Shown here: positions 23,876 through 34,409 of the stretch, piece by piece
Layout of the letters: each line of letters begins with the position of its first letter
Numbering within the stretch: position 1 is the stretch's first letter
Assembly: GCA_015066565.1 (NCBI GenBank)
Contig: SVOB01000001.1
Location: forward strand, 496,001-560,000
DNA: 64,000 nt
Origin: Oscillospiraceae bacterium
Lineage (GTDB): Bacteria; Bacillota; Clostridia; Oscillospirales; Acutalibacteraceae
Direction: 5' to 3'
Program-made: the position numbers and the translations under genes
The notes under the pieces: generated by a model
What the model saw: only the letters and a program-made list of their open reading frames with translations
Database searches by the model: none
What the model was told of the DNA's origin: nothing

Positions 23876-25651
23876 ATGAAACATTCTTTGTCAAGAAAAA
23901 TACTCAGCGTTATGCTCTGCGTTGTTCTTGTTGCGCTGTGCGTTGTTCCCGCTTTTGCAAAGGACAGCAAGGCTAACCACCCCATCCTTTATGTTGAGGG
24001 TTTCAACGGCGCTCCGCTTTATAAGGACGGCACCGAAAAGCTCTTTATGCCCGATATGGATGACCTTACGGGAACAATTACAAGTCTTATTACTACTCTT
24101 GCAAAGTTCGCCGCTAAGAAAAATCTGGCTAAGCTTCAGGGCGATATTAACGGTCAGGCTGCGGCTTATGACGAATTCATAGACGCTGTTATTGACGCGG
24201 CGGCAGGTGTTTTCGGCACCTTTGCCTGCGACGAGCACGGTAATTCAATCGACGCCGGCATTGACGTTCTCGATATTGACCGTTTCGGCAACTGCAACCA
24301 GATTGACCAGTCCAATATCAAGGAAGCCGTTATAGCCGAAACAGGTAACGCCTTAGGCAAGGATATGGTCTATTATTTCACATACGACTGGCGTATGAGC
24401 CTTATTGACACGGCGGCTAAGCTCGCTGACGCTATTGAGCAGATTAAGGCTGACACAGGCTACGATAAGGTTTCGCTTGTAGGCATGAGTATGGGCGGCG
24501 CGCTCATCAACACATACACAACAATTTACGGCACGGGAAGCGTTTGCAACCTCACAATGTCGTCCTCTGCTTTCCAGGGGCTTCAGTACATCGGTGAAAT
24601 CTTCAACGGCCAGATGGAAATCGACGGCGACCTTTTAGGCGAACTTATTGACGATTTCCTTTCTGAAAATGTTCAGTTGTCAAGCATTCTCGGTTATTCA
24701 AATGTCTATAAAACTCTTCTTAACGATATGAACACCGCCTTCAAATACGATATGGAAGGCACCTCGGCTCTCGGCGCCGCTGACGGCGAAGGAACAGAGC
24801 CGAAAAACAAGATTAAAAACAATCTTCTTATCCCCTATTTTGCATATCTTCCGGGAATGTGGACCTTCGTTCCCGACAAATACTATGAGAGCGCTATTGA
24901 CTATGTATTCGGTCCGACGGCGAGAATCGGCGAAAGCGCCGACCTTGTTGCAAAGCTCGATATGTATCATCTTGTTCAGGCTAACACAAAGAACAATCTT
25001 ACAAACGCTCTTAAAAACGGCGTTACGCTTTCAATCGTTTCTCATTACAACACCCATATCGCACCCGTAACTCCCGTTTCAAAGAATCTTACCGGCGACG
25101 TTACTATTGAAACCGTAGGAACCTCGGCGGGCGCTACAACGGCTCCCATAGGCGAATGCTTTGAATTCGACTATGAGCAGGCGCTCTACCCCGAAAAGAA
25201 CTATATTTCACCTGACTTTATGATTGACGCTTCAACCTGTATGTTCCCCGATTACACCTGGTTCATAAAGGATATGAAGCACATGGAGTTTGACCCGAAG
25301 GAAGAGGGCAACAACTGTGACCTGTTTATATGGCTTTCAAACACAACCGAGCAGTTGACGATTGACAGCGACGAGCTTTATCCCCAGTTCCTTATGTATG
25401 ACAGAGAGTTAAAGCGTCTTTCCTGCTTCTATACGCCGGGCGACGTAAACTATGATGATGACTGGACGCTTGTTGACGTAAGACACGCTATGAGACTTGC
25501 AGAGGGTCTTGACGAAATGAACGTAAACCTTGAAGCGGCGGCGGATATGAACCGCGACAAGGCGGTTACGGACGATGACGCAAACAACATTCTCAATATG
25601 ATTGTGGCTTTCCAGTCGTTAGACTATTTACCCGACGAAGAAATTGATTAA
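23876..25651 (+). CDS. Secreted alpha/beta-hydrolase (lipase-like) with C-terminal dockerin
   Basis: This 591-residue protein starts at the ATG preceded by AAAGGGGGAG. A signal peptide (residues 1-27, ending VVPAFA) leads into a lipase/acyltransferase-like domain with ILYVEGFNGAPLY, YYFTYDWRMSLIDTA and the nucleophile elbow VGMSMGG (Ser near 205). A late His lies in the KDMKHMEF region. Residues about 525-585 are a type I dockerin with two calcium-binding repeats: GDVNYDDDWTLVDVRHAM and ADMNRDKAVTDDDANNIL. It should be exported and dock onto a cohesin. No cohesin or scaffoldin is in the window. The substrate may be lipid or an acyl ester. Confidence 0.87.
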   Translation: MKHSLSRKILSVMLCVVLVALCVVPAFAKDSKANHPILYVEGFNGAPLYKDGTEKLFMPDMDDLTGTITSLITTLAKFAAKKNLAKLQGDINGQAAAYDEFIDAVIDAAAGVFGTFACDEHGNSIDAGIDVLDIDRFGNCNQIDQSNIKEAVIAETGNALGKDMVYYFTYDWRMSLIDTAAKLADAIEQIKADTGYDKVSLVGMSMGGALINTYTTIYGTGSVCNLTMSSSAFQGLQYIGEIFNGQMEIDGDLLGELIDDFLSENVQLSSILGYSNVYKTLLNDMNTAFKYDMEGTSALGAADGEGTEPKNKIKNNLLIPYFAYLPGMWTFVPDKYYESAIDYVFGPTARIGESADLVAKLDMYHLVQANTKNNLTNALKNGVTLSIVSHYNTHIAPVTPVSKNLTGDVTIETVGTSAGATTAPIGECFEFDYEQALYPEKNYISPDFMIDASTCMFPDYTWFIKDMKHMEFDPKEEGNNCDLFIWLSNTTEQLTIDSDELYPQFLMYDRELKRLSCFYTPGDVNYDDDWTLVDVRHAMRLAEGLDEMNVNLEAAADMNRDKAVTDDDANNILNMIVAFQSLDYLPDEEID

Positions 25652-25667
25652 TAATTAAAAATGATTT

Positions 25668-25698
25668 AAAGCCGACTTTTTACGTCGGCTTTATTTTT
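25668..25698 (+). terminator. Rho-independent terminator after the hydrolase
   Basis: AAAGCCGAC and GTCGGCTTT pair around a short T-rich loop, followed by ATTTTTTT. Confidence 0.9.
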
Positions 25699-25768
25699 TT
25701 AATAAAAGGGTTTATTTTTTCTTCTGTTTGCACTATAATATTACGGTATCTTTTCGGAGGAAAAACTT

Positions 25769-27139
25769 ATGTACGAACTTGACGAATTATTAAAGACGAA
25801 AAAAAGAATTCATTTTATAGGTATCGGCGGAAGCGGTATGTGCCCTCTTGCCGAAATTCTTCACACCTGGGGCTATGAGCTTTCAGGCTCCGACAACAAC
25901 GAGGGCGACACCTTAAACAGAATTAAGGCGCTCGGAATACCCGTAACAATGGGTCAGAAAGCCGAAAATATAGGCGACGCCGAAATCGTTATTCACACGG
26001 CGGCAATTTTGCCCGATAATCCCGAGCTTGTTGAAGCTAAAAAAAGAGTTCCGACCTTTGAAAGACGTTACCTTTTGGGCGCTATTTCAAGAATGTATAA
26101 AAACTGTATCGGCGTTTGCGGAACTCACGGCAAGACCACTACAACCTCAATGCTCACGCAGATTATGGTTATGGCGGGCAAGGACCCGTCGGCTGTTATC
26201 GGCGGAAAGCTGCCGTTAATAAACGCAAACGGGATTGCGGGAAAAAGCGAGGATTTTGTTCTTGAGGCGTGTGAATTCAAGGACACCTTTCTTCAGACCT
26301 CCCCTGCCGTTACCGTACTTTTAAACGTTGACGACGACCATCTTGATTATTTCAAGACAATGGAAAACCTCATAGCGAGCTTTCATAAATACTGTGAAAT
26401 GGCTACGAGGGCGGTTATTTATAACGGTGACGACGAAAACACCCTCAAGGCGGTCAGCGGAATAGAAAACAAGAAAATGCTGTCCTTCGGTATGACTGAT
26501 AAAAATGACTTTTACGCCAAAGACCTCGTTATGAACGAAAGAGCGTGCGCCGAATTTGACGTTTATCACAAGGGCGAGCGTTTAGGCAGGGTTTCGCTTT
26601 CAATCCCGGGAAAGCACAACGCGCTTAACGCTTTAGCGGCTATTACGGCGGCTATGGAAAGCGGCGTTCCGTTTGAGGACTGCGTTAACGGGGTTGAGGC
26701 TTTCGGCGGCGCAGGGAGACGTTTTGAGGTTTACGGAACGTTTAAGGGAATAACAATCGCCGACGACTACGCTCACCACCCGACCGAGCTTGAAGCGACC
26801 TTAAAAACCGCTATGCAGATGAATTACAATTCGGTCTGGGCAGTATTTCAGCCGTTCACGTTCTCAAGAACCTATGAGCATATGGACGATTTCGCAAGGG
26901 TGCTTAAAATTCCACAGCACGTTGTAATGACCGAAATTATGGGCTCGAGAGAGATTAACACCTACGGCGTTTACACTTCGCAATTAGCCGAAAAAATACC
27001 CGGCTCAGTCTGGTTTAACACCTTTGACGAGGTTGTGGATTACGTTCTCGCCAACGCAAAGGAGGGCGACCTGGTAATCACCCTCGGCTGCGGCGACATA
27101 TACAAAGCCGCAAAGAAAATGGTTGAAAAACTTAAATAA
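25769..27139 (+). CDS. murC: UDP-N-acetylmuramate--L-alanine ligase
   Basis: This 456-residue Mur ligase adds L-alanine to UDP-MurNAc in peptidoglycan precursor synthesis. The N-terminal UDP-binding glycine motif is FIGIGGSGMCPLAEIL. The ATP loop is GVCGTHGKTTTTSML, the metal/carbamate region is VLLNVDDDHLDYF, and the C-terminal domain has ADDYAHHPTELEATL and FQPFTFSRTYEH, typical of MurC rather than MurD/E/F. It stands alone with GGAGG before the ATG and a TATAAT at 25734 as a possible -10. It converges on glnA. Confidence 0.95.
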   Translation: MYELDELLKTKKRIHFIGIGGSGMCPLAEILHTWGYELSGSDNNEGDTLNRIKALGIPVTMGQKAENIGDAEIVIHTAAILPDNPELVEAKKRVPTFERRYLLGAISRMYKNCIGVCGTHGKTTTTSMLTQIMVMAGKDPSAVIGGKLPLINANGIAGKSEDFVLEACEFKDTFLQTSPAVTVLLNVDDDHLDYFKTMENLIASFHKYCEMATRAVIYNGDDENTLKAVSGIENKKMLSFGMTDKNDFYAKDLVMNERACAEFDVYHKGERLGRVSLSIPGKHNALNALAAITAAMESGVPFEDCVNGVEAFGGAGRRFEVYGTFKGITIADDYAHHPTELEATLKTAMQMNYNSVWAVFQPFTFSRTYEHMDDFARVLKIPQHVVMTEIMGSREINTYGVYTSQLAEKIPGSVWFNTFDEVVDYVLANAKEGDLVITLGCGDIYKAAKKMVEKLK

Positions 27140-27142
27140 GCA

Positions 27143-27183
27143 AAAAAAGACCGCCTGATTCTTAAAATCAGGCGGTCTTTTTT
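27143..27183. terminator. Bidirectional terminator between murC and glnA
   Basis: AAAGACCGCCTGATT and AATCAGGCGGTCTTT form a 15-bp stem with A and T tracts on both sides, serving both convergent genes. Confidence 0.93.
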
Positions 27184-27189
27184 ATTGAA

Positions 27190-28512
27190 TCAATACTTTG
27201 TGAGATATCTGTTGATTTCCCAATCGGTAACTGCGGTGCGGTATTTATCCCACTCCCTCTTCTTACCTGCGACATACTTTTCAAAAATATGCTCACCGAG
27301 AACGTTTTTAAGGAATTCGTCCTTTTCAAGCTCGATAATCGCTTCTTCAAGAGACGCGGGCAGACAGTCGATATGATTCTTTTCAAAATCGTCAAAGCTC
27401 ATTTCGTAGATATTACCCTCTACCTGCTCGGGAGGAGTAAGACCTTTTTTTATACCGTCAAGTCCTGCGGCAAGGCAGAGCGCCATTTCAAGATAGGGGT
27501 TACAGGACGGGTCGGGTGAACGAAGCTCGATTCTCGTACCCTCTCCCCTTGCGGTAGGAACACGAATAAGCGCCGAACGGTTTGAAGCTGACCACGAAAT
27601 ATAAACGGGAGCTTCATAACCCGAAACCAGACGCTTATATGAGTTTACAAGCGGGTTAGCGACCGCCGTAATGCCTTTAATATGTTCAAGCACGCCTGCG
27701 ATAAACTGATAGGCGATTTTACTCAAGCCCAGCTCGTCGCTTTCATCACAGAAGGCGTTTTTGCCGTCCTTTGTGAGCGACATATTTGTATGCATACCGC
27801 TTCCGCATACGCCGAAAATCGGCTTGGGCATAAAGGTTGCGTGAAGACCGTGACGGCGGGCGTAGGTTCTTACAACGTGTTTAAAGGTAATAACGTTATC
27901 GGCTGTTGCAAGAGCCTTATCGAAACGGAAATCAATTTCGTGCTGGCCCTGTGCGTTTTCGTGGTGAGAAGCCTCGATTTCAAAGCCCATGCTTTCAAGC
28001 GCGCGACAGATTCCCCTGCGGCACTGTTCGCCCGTGTCAGACGGGCCTATATCGAAATAGCTCGCAACGTCGTTCGTCTTGGTTGTGGGGTTGCCCTCTT
28101 CGTCAACCTGGAAGAGAAAGAACTCGCACTCGGGTCCGACATTAAGCTCGAAGCCCATTTCCTCAGCTTCCTTAACAACCTTTTTAAGAAGGTTTCTCGG
28201 GTCGCCCATAAACGGAGTTCCGTCGGTGCAATATACGTCGCAGATAATTCTCGCCATTTTTTCTTTCCACGGAAGAACGGCGAACGTATCGAAATCGGGC
28301 TTTAAGTACATATCGGATTCGTTTATACGAACAAAGCCTTCAATTGACGAGCCGTCAAACATAATACCGTTATCAAGTATTTTTTCAAGCTGTCGGGAGG
28401 TAATTGCAACATTTTTAATCTGACCGAAAATATCGGTAAACTGGAGTCTTATAAACTCAACTTCATTTTCCTCTGCAATTCTCAAAATATCCTCTTTGGT
28501 GTATTTTCCCAT
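27190..28512 (-). CDS. glnA: Glutamine synthetase, type I
   Basis: This 440-residue enzyme makes glutamine from glutamate, ammonia and ATP. Landmarks are [64 protein letters not shown] and the glutamate-site block [20 protein letters not shown]. The length fits the GSI-alpha form of Firmicutes, and I see no adenylylation-tyrosine motif, so feedback inhibition or GlnR-like control is likely. GGAGG precedes the ATG. It lies 36 bases after the phosphorylase gene and may be co-transcribed with it. Confidence 0.95.
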   Translation of the reverse strand: MGKYTKEDILRIAEENEVEFIRLQFTDIFGQIKNVAITSRQLEKILDNGIMFDGSSIEGFVRINESDMYLKPDFDTFAVLPWKEKMARIICDVYCTDGTPFMGDPRNLLKKVVKEAEEMGFELNVGPECEFFLFQVDEEGNPTTKTNDVASYFDIGPSDTGEQCRRGICRALESMGFEIEASHHENAQGQHEIDFRFDKALATADNVITFKHVVRTYARRHGLHATFMPKPIFGVCGSGMHTNMSLTKDGKNAFCDESDELGLSKIAYQFIAGVLEHIKGITAVANPLVNSYKRLVSGYEAPVYISWSASNRSALIRVPTARGEGTRIELRSPDPSCNPYLEMALCLAAGLDGIKKGLTPPEQVEGNIYEMSFDDFEKNHIDCLPASLEEAIIELEKDEFLKNVLGEHIFEKYVAGKKREWDKYRTAVTDWEINRYLTKY

Positions 28513-28548
28513 CGGACATCCTCCTTCTTTTAAATAATTTTTTCTATT

Positions 28549-29352
28549 TTACAGCCTTTCGACTGTTTTTGCAATAATTTTCTGCATTTGCTCGCCCTTT
28601 AAAGCGCCGATTTCAAGAACTTCTTCCTCGGTCAGCTTCTTGTCAAGCACGCCCGCCGCCATATTTGTAACAAGCGAAAAAGCGAGAATATTCATTTTAC
28701 AGTGAGCCGCAGCTATAACCTCGAACACGGTTGACATACCGACCGTATCTGCGCCGAGAGTTCTGAAGGCTCTTATTTCAGCGGGAGTTTCGTATGAAGG
28801 ACCCGTAAGTCCGAGATAAACGCCCTTTTTAATATCAACGCCGAGTTCGTTCGCCGTTTTTTCGGCAAGCGAAACGAGCGACGGAGTATAGGTATAGGAC
28901 ATATCGGTAAACCTTTCGCCGAAACGCTCGTCATTTTTACCGATAAGCGGGTTTGTTCCCGTAAGGTTAATATGGTCGGTAATAATCATAATATCGCCGA
29001 CATTGAAATCGAGGTTTATTCCACCTGCGGCATTTGTGAGAATAAGCGTTTTTACGCCGAGAAGCTTCATTACCCGAATCGGCATAATAATTTCATCCGT
29101 CGACCAGCCCTCGTAATAATGAAACCTGCCCTGCATACAGACTACCCTTTTACCCGAAAGAGAGCCGAGTATCAGTCTTCCCTTATGACCGGGGGCTGTT
29201 GAAACGGGAAAGGACGGAATATCCTTATAATCAATGATTATCGGATTTTCAATTTTTTCGCCGAGTCCGTTGAGTCCCGAACCGAGAATAATTCCGATTT
29301 CGGGAGTAAAATCAATTTTCGATTTTATATATTCAGCCGCCTTAAAGACCAT
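28549..29352 (-). CDS. punA: Purine-nucleoside phosphorylase (trimeric, inosine/guanosine type)
   Basis: This 267-residue protein cleaves purine (deoxy)nucleosides with phosphate to base and ribose 1-phosphate. Landmarks are IGIILGSGLNGLG, PGHKGRLILG, MQGRFHYYEGW, LILTNAAGGIN and LGADTVGMSTVFEVIAA, the PNP/MTAP family 2 signature. The start overlaps the deaminase stop by one base (TAATG). With the deaminase it forms a salvage pair: deaminated nucleoside made by one is cleaved by the other. Confidence 0.93.
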   Translation of the reverse strand: MVFKAAEYIKSKIDFTPEIGIILGSGLNGLGEKIENPIIIDYKDIPSFPVSTAPGHKGRLILGSLSGKRVVCMQGRFHYYEGWSTDEIIMPIRVMKLLGVKTLILTNAAGGINLDFNVGDIMIITDHINLTGTNPLIGKNDERFGERFTDMSYTYTPSLVSLAEKTANELGVDIKKGVYLGLTGPSYETPAEIRAFRTLGADTVGMSTVFEVIAAAHCKMNILAFSLVTNMAAGVLDKKLTEEEVLEIGALKGEQMQKIIAKTVERL

Positions 29353-30635
29353 TAAAACTCACCTGCTATTCTGTAAGCGCTTTTTTCAGCGTTGAATTTT
29401 ACCTTTTCTATATCGAGCGTAAGATATTCGCCGTTCTTATAGAGTACCTTGCCGTCAACCATTGTAAGAACGACGTCAGCGCCCTCGGAGGCATAAAGCA
29501 GATTTGCCTTTTCGTTATGAACGGGAACAGTATGCTCTGTATTAAGGTCAAGAATTATAATATCGGCTCTGTAGCCCTCTTTAACAAGTCCGCAATCTTT
29601 TCTGCCCTGTGACAGAGCGCCGTTAAGCGTTGCGATTTTCAAACATTCTTCAACGGGAAGAAGCATCGGGTCATTATTTACGCCCTTCTGGAGAAGCGGA
29701 AGAAGGAACAAATCCTTAAACATATTAAGGTTGTTGTTTGAAGCGCTTCCGTCAGTTCCGAGCGCGACGTTAACGCCTTTTTTAAGCATAGCGTCAACTC
29801 TTGCTACCCCGCTTCCGAGCTTCAGGTTGCTGACAGGACAGGAAGCGACAGTAACGCCCTTTTCTTTGAATATTTCAAGGTCGCTGTCAGTCGCCCAAAC
29901 GCAATGAGCCGCTGTTGCAGGATTATCGAAAACGCCGCATTCGTTCAGAAACGCCGCGGGAGTTCTTCCGTAACGCGCCCTGCATTCGTCGTGTTCTTTC
30001 TTGGTTTCGGAAACATGGACCTGAATATTCGCGCCGTGCTCCTTAGCGTGCTCGGCTAAAGCGCGGATTGTGGCTTCCTTATTGGTGTATTCGGCGTGAA
30101 CGCCGATGTCAAAGATAAACCTTCCGCTTTTATCGGAATACTCGTTAAGCATTCTCTCGTTTTCAAGATACCTTGGCAACTGCTTATAAGGCGTATCGTC
30201 AAAGCTCGTCGTTCCGCTGCTGAAATTACACTTAATTCCGCTTTCAAGAACAGCCTTCGCTTCCATCTCGGGAATAAAATACATATCGGTAAACGAAACA
30301 GTGCCGAAACGAATCATCTCGGCTATTGAAAGCATAGTTCCGTTATAAATATCTTCAGGCATCAACTTATCTTCAAACGGAAATATTTTCGTTGTAAGCC
30401 AGTCGGATAGCGCCAAATCCTCTCCCCAGCCTCGGAGAAGGCTCATAGCGGCGTGAGAATGGGCGTTGTAAAGTCCGCTCATAAGAAGCTTTCCGCTTCC
30501 GTCATATTCCTCGCCGAAATCCTTTTCGGGCTTTTCGGACGAAATGTATGTGATTTTTTCATTTTCCGTGCCGACAAACATATTTTTCTTTATTGAAAAG
30601 TTTTCGTCAAGCACACTGATATTCTTAAAAAGCAT
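29352..30635 (-). CDS. mtaD: Amidohydrolase, 5'-methylthioadenosine/S-adenosylhomocysteine deaminase family
   Basis: This 427-residue amidohydrolase has the metal ligands YNAHSHAAMSLLRGWGEDL, HVSETKKEHDE, AHCVWATDSD and LGTDGSASNNNLNMF. That is the order of MtaD/SsnA-like deaminases, which convert MTA, SAH or adenosine to the inosine derivative. The ATG at 30635 lies one base after the cyclophilin stop, with TGAGGA before it. Coupling to a nucleoside phosphorylase supports a role in recycling nucleoside by-products of SAM use. The exact substrate preference is inference. Confidence 0.87.
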   Translation of the reverse strand: MLFKNISVLDENFSIKKNMFVGTENEKITYISSEKPEKDFGEEYDGSGKLLMSGLYNAHSHAAMSLLRGWGEDLALSDWLTTKIFPFEDKLMPEDIYNGTMLSIAEMIRFGTVSFTDMYFIPEMEAKAVLESGIKCNFSSGTTSFDDTPYKQLPRYLENERMLNEYSDKSGRFIFDIGVHAEYTNKEATIRALAEHAKEHGANIQVHVSETKKEHDECRARYGRTPAAFLNECGVFDNPATAAHCVWATDSDLEIFKEKGVTVASCPVSNLKLGSGVARVDAMLKKGVNVALGTDGSASNNNLNMFKDLFLLPLLQKGVNNDPMLLPVEECLKIATLNGALSQGRKDCGLVKEGYRADIIILDLNTEHTVPVHNEKANLLYASEGADVVLTMVDGKVLYKNGEYLTLDIEKVKFNAEKSAYRIAGEF

Positions 30636-30636
30636 A

Positions 30637-31233
30637 TTATTCCTCAACTGTTACAGAATCAATTATTACATCATTAAACGGCTTGTTTGAAAAATAGTCG
30701 ACCTTGACCTTCGCTATATCGTCAACTACGTCCATTCCCTCATAAACCTGACCGAAAACGGTATGGCGAAAATCGAGCCAAGGAGTTCCGCCGTTTTCTT
30801 TATAGGCTTGAATTACTTCAGTCGGAAATACCTCTTCACTCGCCATTTCCATCTGGTCAAGCAATTCGTCGCTGACGGACGAAGCCTGAACTATAAAAAA
30901 CTGACTGCCGTTAGTATTCGGGCCTGCGTTAGCCATTGAAAGAGCGCCTCTGAAATTATGAAGCTCGGGAGTGAATTCATCCTCAAAAGGTTCGCCCCAG
31001 ATGCTCTCGCCGCCGGTACCGTTACCCAGCGGGTCGCCGCCCTGAATCATAAACTCGTTTATAACACGGTGGAAAACAAGGCCGTCATAATAACCCTCTT
31101 TAGCGTGAGTTACGAAGTTTTCAACCGCCTTGGGAGCTTTATCCTTAAAAAGACGGATTTTAATATCTCCCATATTCGTATGCATTGTGATTTTTGTTTC
31201 ACCCTGTTCGGGTAAACCGAGTTGATTAAACAT
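30637..31233 (-). CDS. Cyclophilin-type peptidyl-prolyl cis-trans isomerase
   Basis: This 198-residue cytosolic protein carries the cyclophilin core [52 protein letters not shown] and [17 protein letters not shown]. It catalyses proline isomerisation in protein folding. No signal peptide. An AAGGAG site precedes the ATG. It is placed between the ABC exporter and the purine salvage genes in a long same-strand run, probably by operon growth rather than functional linkage. Confidence 0.93.
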   Translation of the reverse strand: MFNQLGLPEQGETKITMHTNMGDIKIRLFKDKAPKAVENFVTHAKEGYYDGLVFHRVINEFMIQGGDPLGNGTGGESIWGEPFEDEFTPELHNFRGALSMANAGPNTNGSQFFIVQASSVSDELLDQMEMASEEVFPTEVIQAYKENGGTPWLDFRHTVFGQVYEGMDVVDDIAKVKVDYFSNKPFNDVIIDSVTVEE

Positions 31234-31244
31234 AGCTTTTCTCC

Positions 31245-34200
31245 TTATTCAACACTCTTAAGTGATTCAACCATATCAATTTTCTTAAACTTTCTGTACA
31301 TAAACATATTAACAAGGAACGCAAAGAACGCCGAAAGGGCAATACTTATAACGAAGCTTTGCCAGTTAAGCTGTCTACCGAGCATTATCATATCGCTTTC
31401 GGCGGTGTACATAATAAACCTGTGAAGGAAAATTCCGCCGACAGTTCCTATGCCTATACCTATAAGCGACAGCCAGACATTCTCACGGTAAATATAGGAA
31501 GCAAGCTCCCTTGTATAGAAGCCGAGAAGCTTAATTGTAGCAAGCTCGCGTCTGCGCTCGTTGATGTTGATATTATTGAGATTATAAAGAACTATGAATG
31601 CAAGCAACGCCGCAGCCGCAATAAGAATATAGACTACGGAATTGAGGTTCGTTGACATTGACTCGATAAGCTCTTTTTCGGTAGCGATTGTTGAAGCGGA
31701 GCTTACGCCCTTAAGCGTCATAAGCTGGGCTACGAAAAGAGTTTCGTTATCGGTATTAGCCTTAACAAGCATTCCGTTATAGGGAACCGAAATATTAAAG
31801 GTCTTTTCGTAAAGCTCGGGCGACATATAGACGTAGTGAAGAACATAGTTTTCGGTAATTCCCGCTATGGGAACAGTTTTCGGGTCAGCGTCGTTTTCAC
31901 TCGCTTTTATTGTAATGCTGTCGCCTACGTCAACGTTAAGAAGCTCGGCTAATTTTTCGGTGATAATTACGCCGTCGTTACCGAGGGTCAGCTCCTGACC
32001 GGTAGCTCGGTTTCTCAGGTGAACAAAGGACGGGAATTTCTGTAAATCCTCGGGAACTACGAAATAGCCGTTAACGCTTTCTTCGCCCGAACTGAAATAG
32101 TTGATTGTGCGAAGCACCTGAGCCTTATCTTCGATAGTGTCGATATAGCCGAGGAACTCCATAATATCTCGTCTTTCGGTTCTTCCGACGTCGGATTCGT
32201 AACCGAGAGTAAAGTCGTAATTAAATACCTCTTTATACTGCTTTTCGCTCATAGCTCTTACGCTGTCGCCAATACCGAAGGCAACGAGCAAAAGCGCCAT
32301 ACATCCGCCTACGCCGAGAACGGTCATAAAGAAACGCTTTTTATATCTGAAAAGGTTTCGCATAGCGGCTTTCTGGTTGAAATTGAGCCTTGTCCAGATT
32401 GACGGAATTCTTTCAAGAAGAATTCGTTTTCCGCCTCTGGGAGCGGCAGGGCGCATAAGCTCGGCTGCCGAAGCCGAAAGTGACCTGCGGCAAGCGAAAT
32501 AGGTTGCAAGACTTATACAGAGAACTGCAACCGCGCACGGAACAACGGCGAAAAGAACGTTAAACGGAATAACCGGAGCGCCCAAGCCGTAATAGCTTAC
32601 GCTGTACGCCTGAAGAACTACCCTCGGAACAAGCTTTTCGCCGAGCATAAAGCCCGCGACCGAACCGACAGCGCTTGCGAGAAAAGCGTACATAATATAT
32701 TTTAAAGCAATAGCCGAATTTGAATAACCGAGCGCCTTATAGGTTCCTATGAGCGTTCTCTCCTCTTCGACCATTCTCGTCATTGTCGTAAGCGCAACAA
32801 GAGTTGCAATTACAAAGAAGAAAATCGGGAAGAAGGTGGCTATTGACTTTAAGTTACTTATATTTTCGTCAAGACTTGCGCACGACGGAATTGAACTTCT
32901 GTCAAACACATACCACTCGGGCGCGGAAAGATTATTAATATATTCCCTTGCGTTTTCAAGCTGTTTTTCGGCGTCCTCAAGCTCCTGCTCAATATCCTTT
33001 CTGATAAGCGAATACTCCTGCTTGCCGTATTCAAGCTCGGTTTCAGCCTCTTCAAGCCTTGTCTTAGCAATTTCAATCTGCGACTTGGCTTCGATAACGG
33101 CGGTTTTAGCAAGCTCATACTGGGCTTCATAATCGGCAAGCTGTTTTTCACCCTTTGAAATCTGCTTCTTGCCGTCTTCAAGCTTTTTCTTAGCGTCCTT
33201 TAACTCTTTTTCAATTTCGTCGGCAGTTCCTTCGGCAAGGGCAATCGAAAGAGCCTTCGACCTCGCTTCGTCGGTATTGCCCATCTTTTCAAGCTCTTTT
33301 TTCTGCTGTTCAATATTCTCACGAAGCGTTTTGAGATTCTTAACATACTCGTCATAGGCTTTCTGTCCGTCCTCAACCTGCTTTTTGGAATTCTGAAGAT
33401 AAACCTTTGCCTCAGCCATCGGGCCCTGAAGCTTTTCAATCATTTCCTCAGCCTTGATAATCTGCTCGTCCTTATCGGCAAGCTCGTTTCTGCCGTCGAC
33501 TATAACCTGATTGGCGTCCTTTAATTTTTTATAAGCGTCGTCAAGCTTCTTCTGCGCAGTGGATTTGCCCTTGGCATATTCCTCGTCGGCGCGCTTTAAA
33601 TAATCGTCAGTCTTTGTTTTAACCTCTGAAAACCTTATCTGGCTTCTCTCGTCGGCAATAGCCTTAATTCCCTCAATTACGCCGTCGACCTTTTCCCTAT
33701 AGGCTTTTGAATAGGAATTAAGCTCCTTAGCGCCGTCAACCGAAACGTAAATCGCCGAATAGGAATCCATATCGAAGGCTTCCTCGGGAAGCATAACAAA
33801 CGAGCTTACACTGCCGTCGCCGACGCTGCTTGTGCCGCGCTCGTTATTGATATACATAGCGCTTGTAACCGTTCCGACAATCGTGAACTTATCGTTTTTA
33901 AGCTTATTGAATATTTCAAAATTACTTCCGTTCTGAAGCTGAATCGTCGCGCCTACGTCATAACCCGTGGCGTTTATAAACTCAACGTCAACAAGACACT
34001 CGTCCTCGGCTTTAGGCGCTCTTCCGTCGATAATGGTGTATTTATTGATTTTCTTGGGGATAGAAATCGCCCTTACGATATATTCCCTGCCGTTCTGAAG
34101 GCAAATCATATCCATCTGGTATGACGGCTCGGCGGCGGCAACGCCGTCAACGCGAAGTATAGCCGCCAGGTCATCCTCGGTAACGCCGAGAGTACCGAGA

Positions 34201-34385
34201 ACCTGAATATCCATCAGATTTGCCTTGTCAAAGGTGGCGTCGGCGGTAAGCTCCATATCGGGTCCCGCCGAGCCTACGCCCGCAAAGATAAGGACGCCCA
34301 GAAGGCTTATTATAAGAATTGACAGAAATCTTCCGAGGCTGTTCTGAACAGACCTGAAAAAATCTCTTCTTGCACTTTTAGTCAT
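31245..34385 (-). CDS. Large FtsX-family ABC transporter permease with coiled coil
   Basis: This 1046-residue membrane protein has one N-terminal helix (residues 19-40) and an extracytoplasmic MacB-like domain. A long charged coiled coil follows (about 235-510, rich in Lys/Glu heptads such as [17 protein letters not shown]). An FtsX membrane module (about 530-690), a second extracytoplasmic domain and a second FtsX module (about 930-1040) complete it. Permeases of this design are mechanotransmission exporters or envelope-stress machines rather than importers. The coiled coil would reach well into the wall. It lies 24 bases after its ATPase gene. Substrate unknown. Confidence 0.88.
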   Translation of the reverse strand: MTKSARRDFFRSVQNSLGRFLSILIISLLGVLIFAGVGSAGPDMELTADATFDKANLMDIQVLGTLGVTEDDLAAILRVDGVAAAEPSYQMDMICLQNGREYIVRAISIPKKINKYTIIDGRAPKAEDECLVDVEFINATGYDVGATIQLQNGSNFEIFNKLKNDKFTIVGTVTSAMYINNERGTSSVGDGSVSSFVMLPEEAFDMDSYSAIYVSVDGAKELNSYSKAYREKVDGVIEGIKAIADERSQIRFSEVKTKTDDYLKRADEEYAKGKSTAQKKLDDAYKKLKDANQVIVDGRNELADKDEQIIKAEEMIEKLQGPMAEAKVYLQNSKKQVEDGQKAYDEYVKNLKTLRENIEQQKKELEKMGNTDEARSKALSIALAEGTADEIEKELKDAKKKLEDGKKQISKGEKQLADYEAQYELAKTAVIEAKSQIEIAKTRLEEAETELEYGKQEYSLIRKDIEQELEDAEKQLENAREYINNLSAPEWYVFDRSSIPSCASLDENISNLKSIATFFPIFFFVIATLVALTTMTRMVEEERTLIGTYKALGYSNSAIALKYIMYAFLASAVGSVAGFMLGEKLVPRVVLQAYSVSYYGLGAPVIPFNVLFAVVPCAVAVLCISLATYFACRRSLSASAAELMRPAAPRGGKRILLERIPSIWTRLNFNQKAAMRNLFRYKKRFFMTVLGVGGCMALLLVAFGIGDSVRAMSEKQYKEVFNYDFTLGYESDVGRTERRDIMEFLGYIDTIEDKAQVLRTINYFSSGEESVNGYFVVPEDLQKFPSFVHLRNRATGQELTLGNDGVIITEKLAELLNVDVGDSITIKASENDADPKTVPIAGITENYVLHYVYMSPELYEKTFNISVPYNGMLVKANTDNETLFVAQLMTLKGVSSASTIATEKELIESMSTNLNSVVYILIAAAALLAFIVLYNLNNININERRRELATIKLLGFYTRELASYIYRENVWLSLIGIGIGTVGGIFLHRFIMYTAESDMIMLGRQLNWQSFVISIALSAFFAFLVNMFMYRKFKKIDMVESLKSVE

Positions 34386-34409
34386 TACGCTTTACTCCTA
34401 AAATAAAAC

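Noticed and set aside
24166-24360. Numerous open frames on the strand opposite strong genes, for example within the dockerin hydrolase.
   Set aside because: They lack ribosome binding sites and family features and only mirror the codon bias of the real gene.
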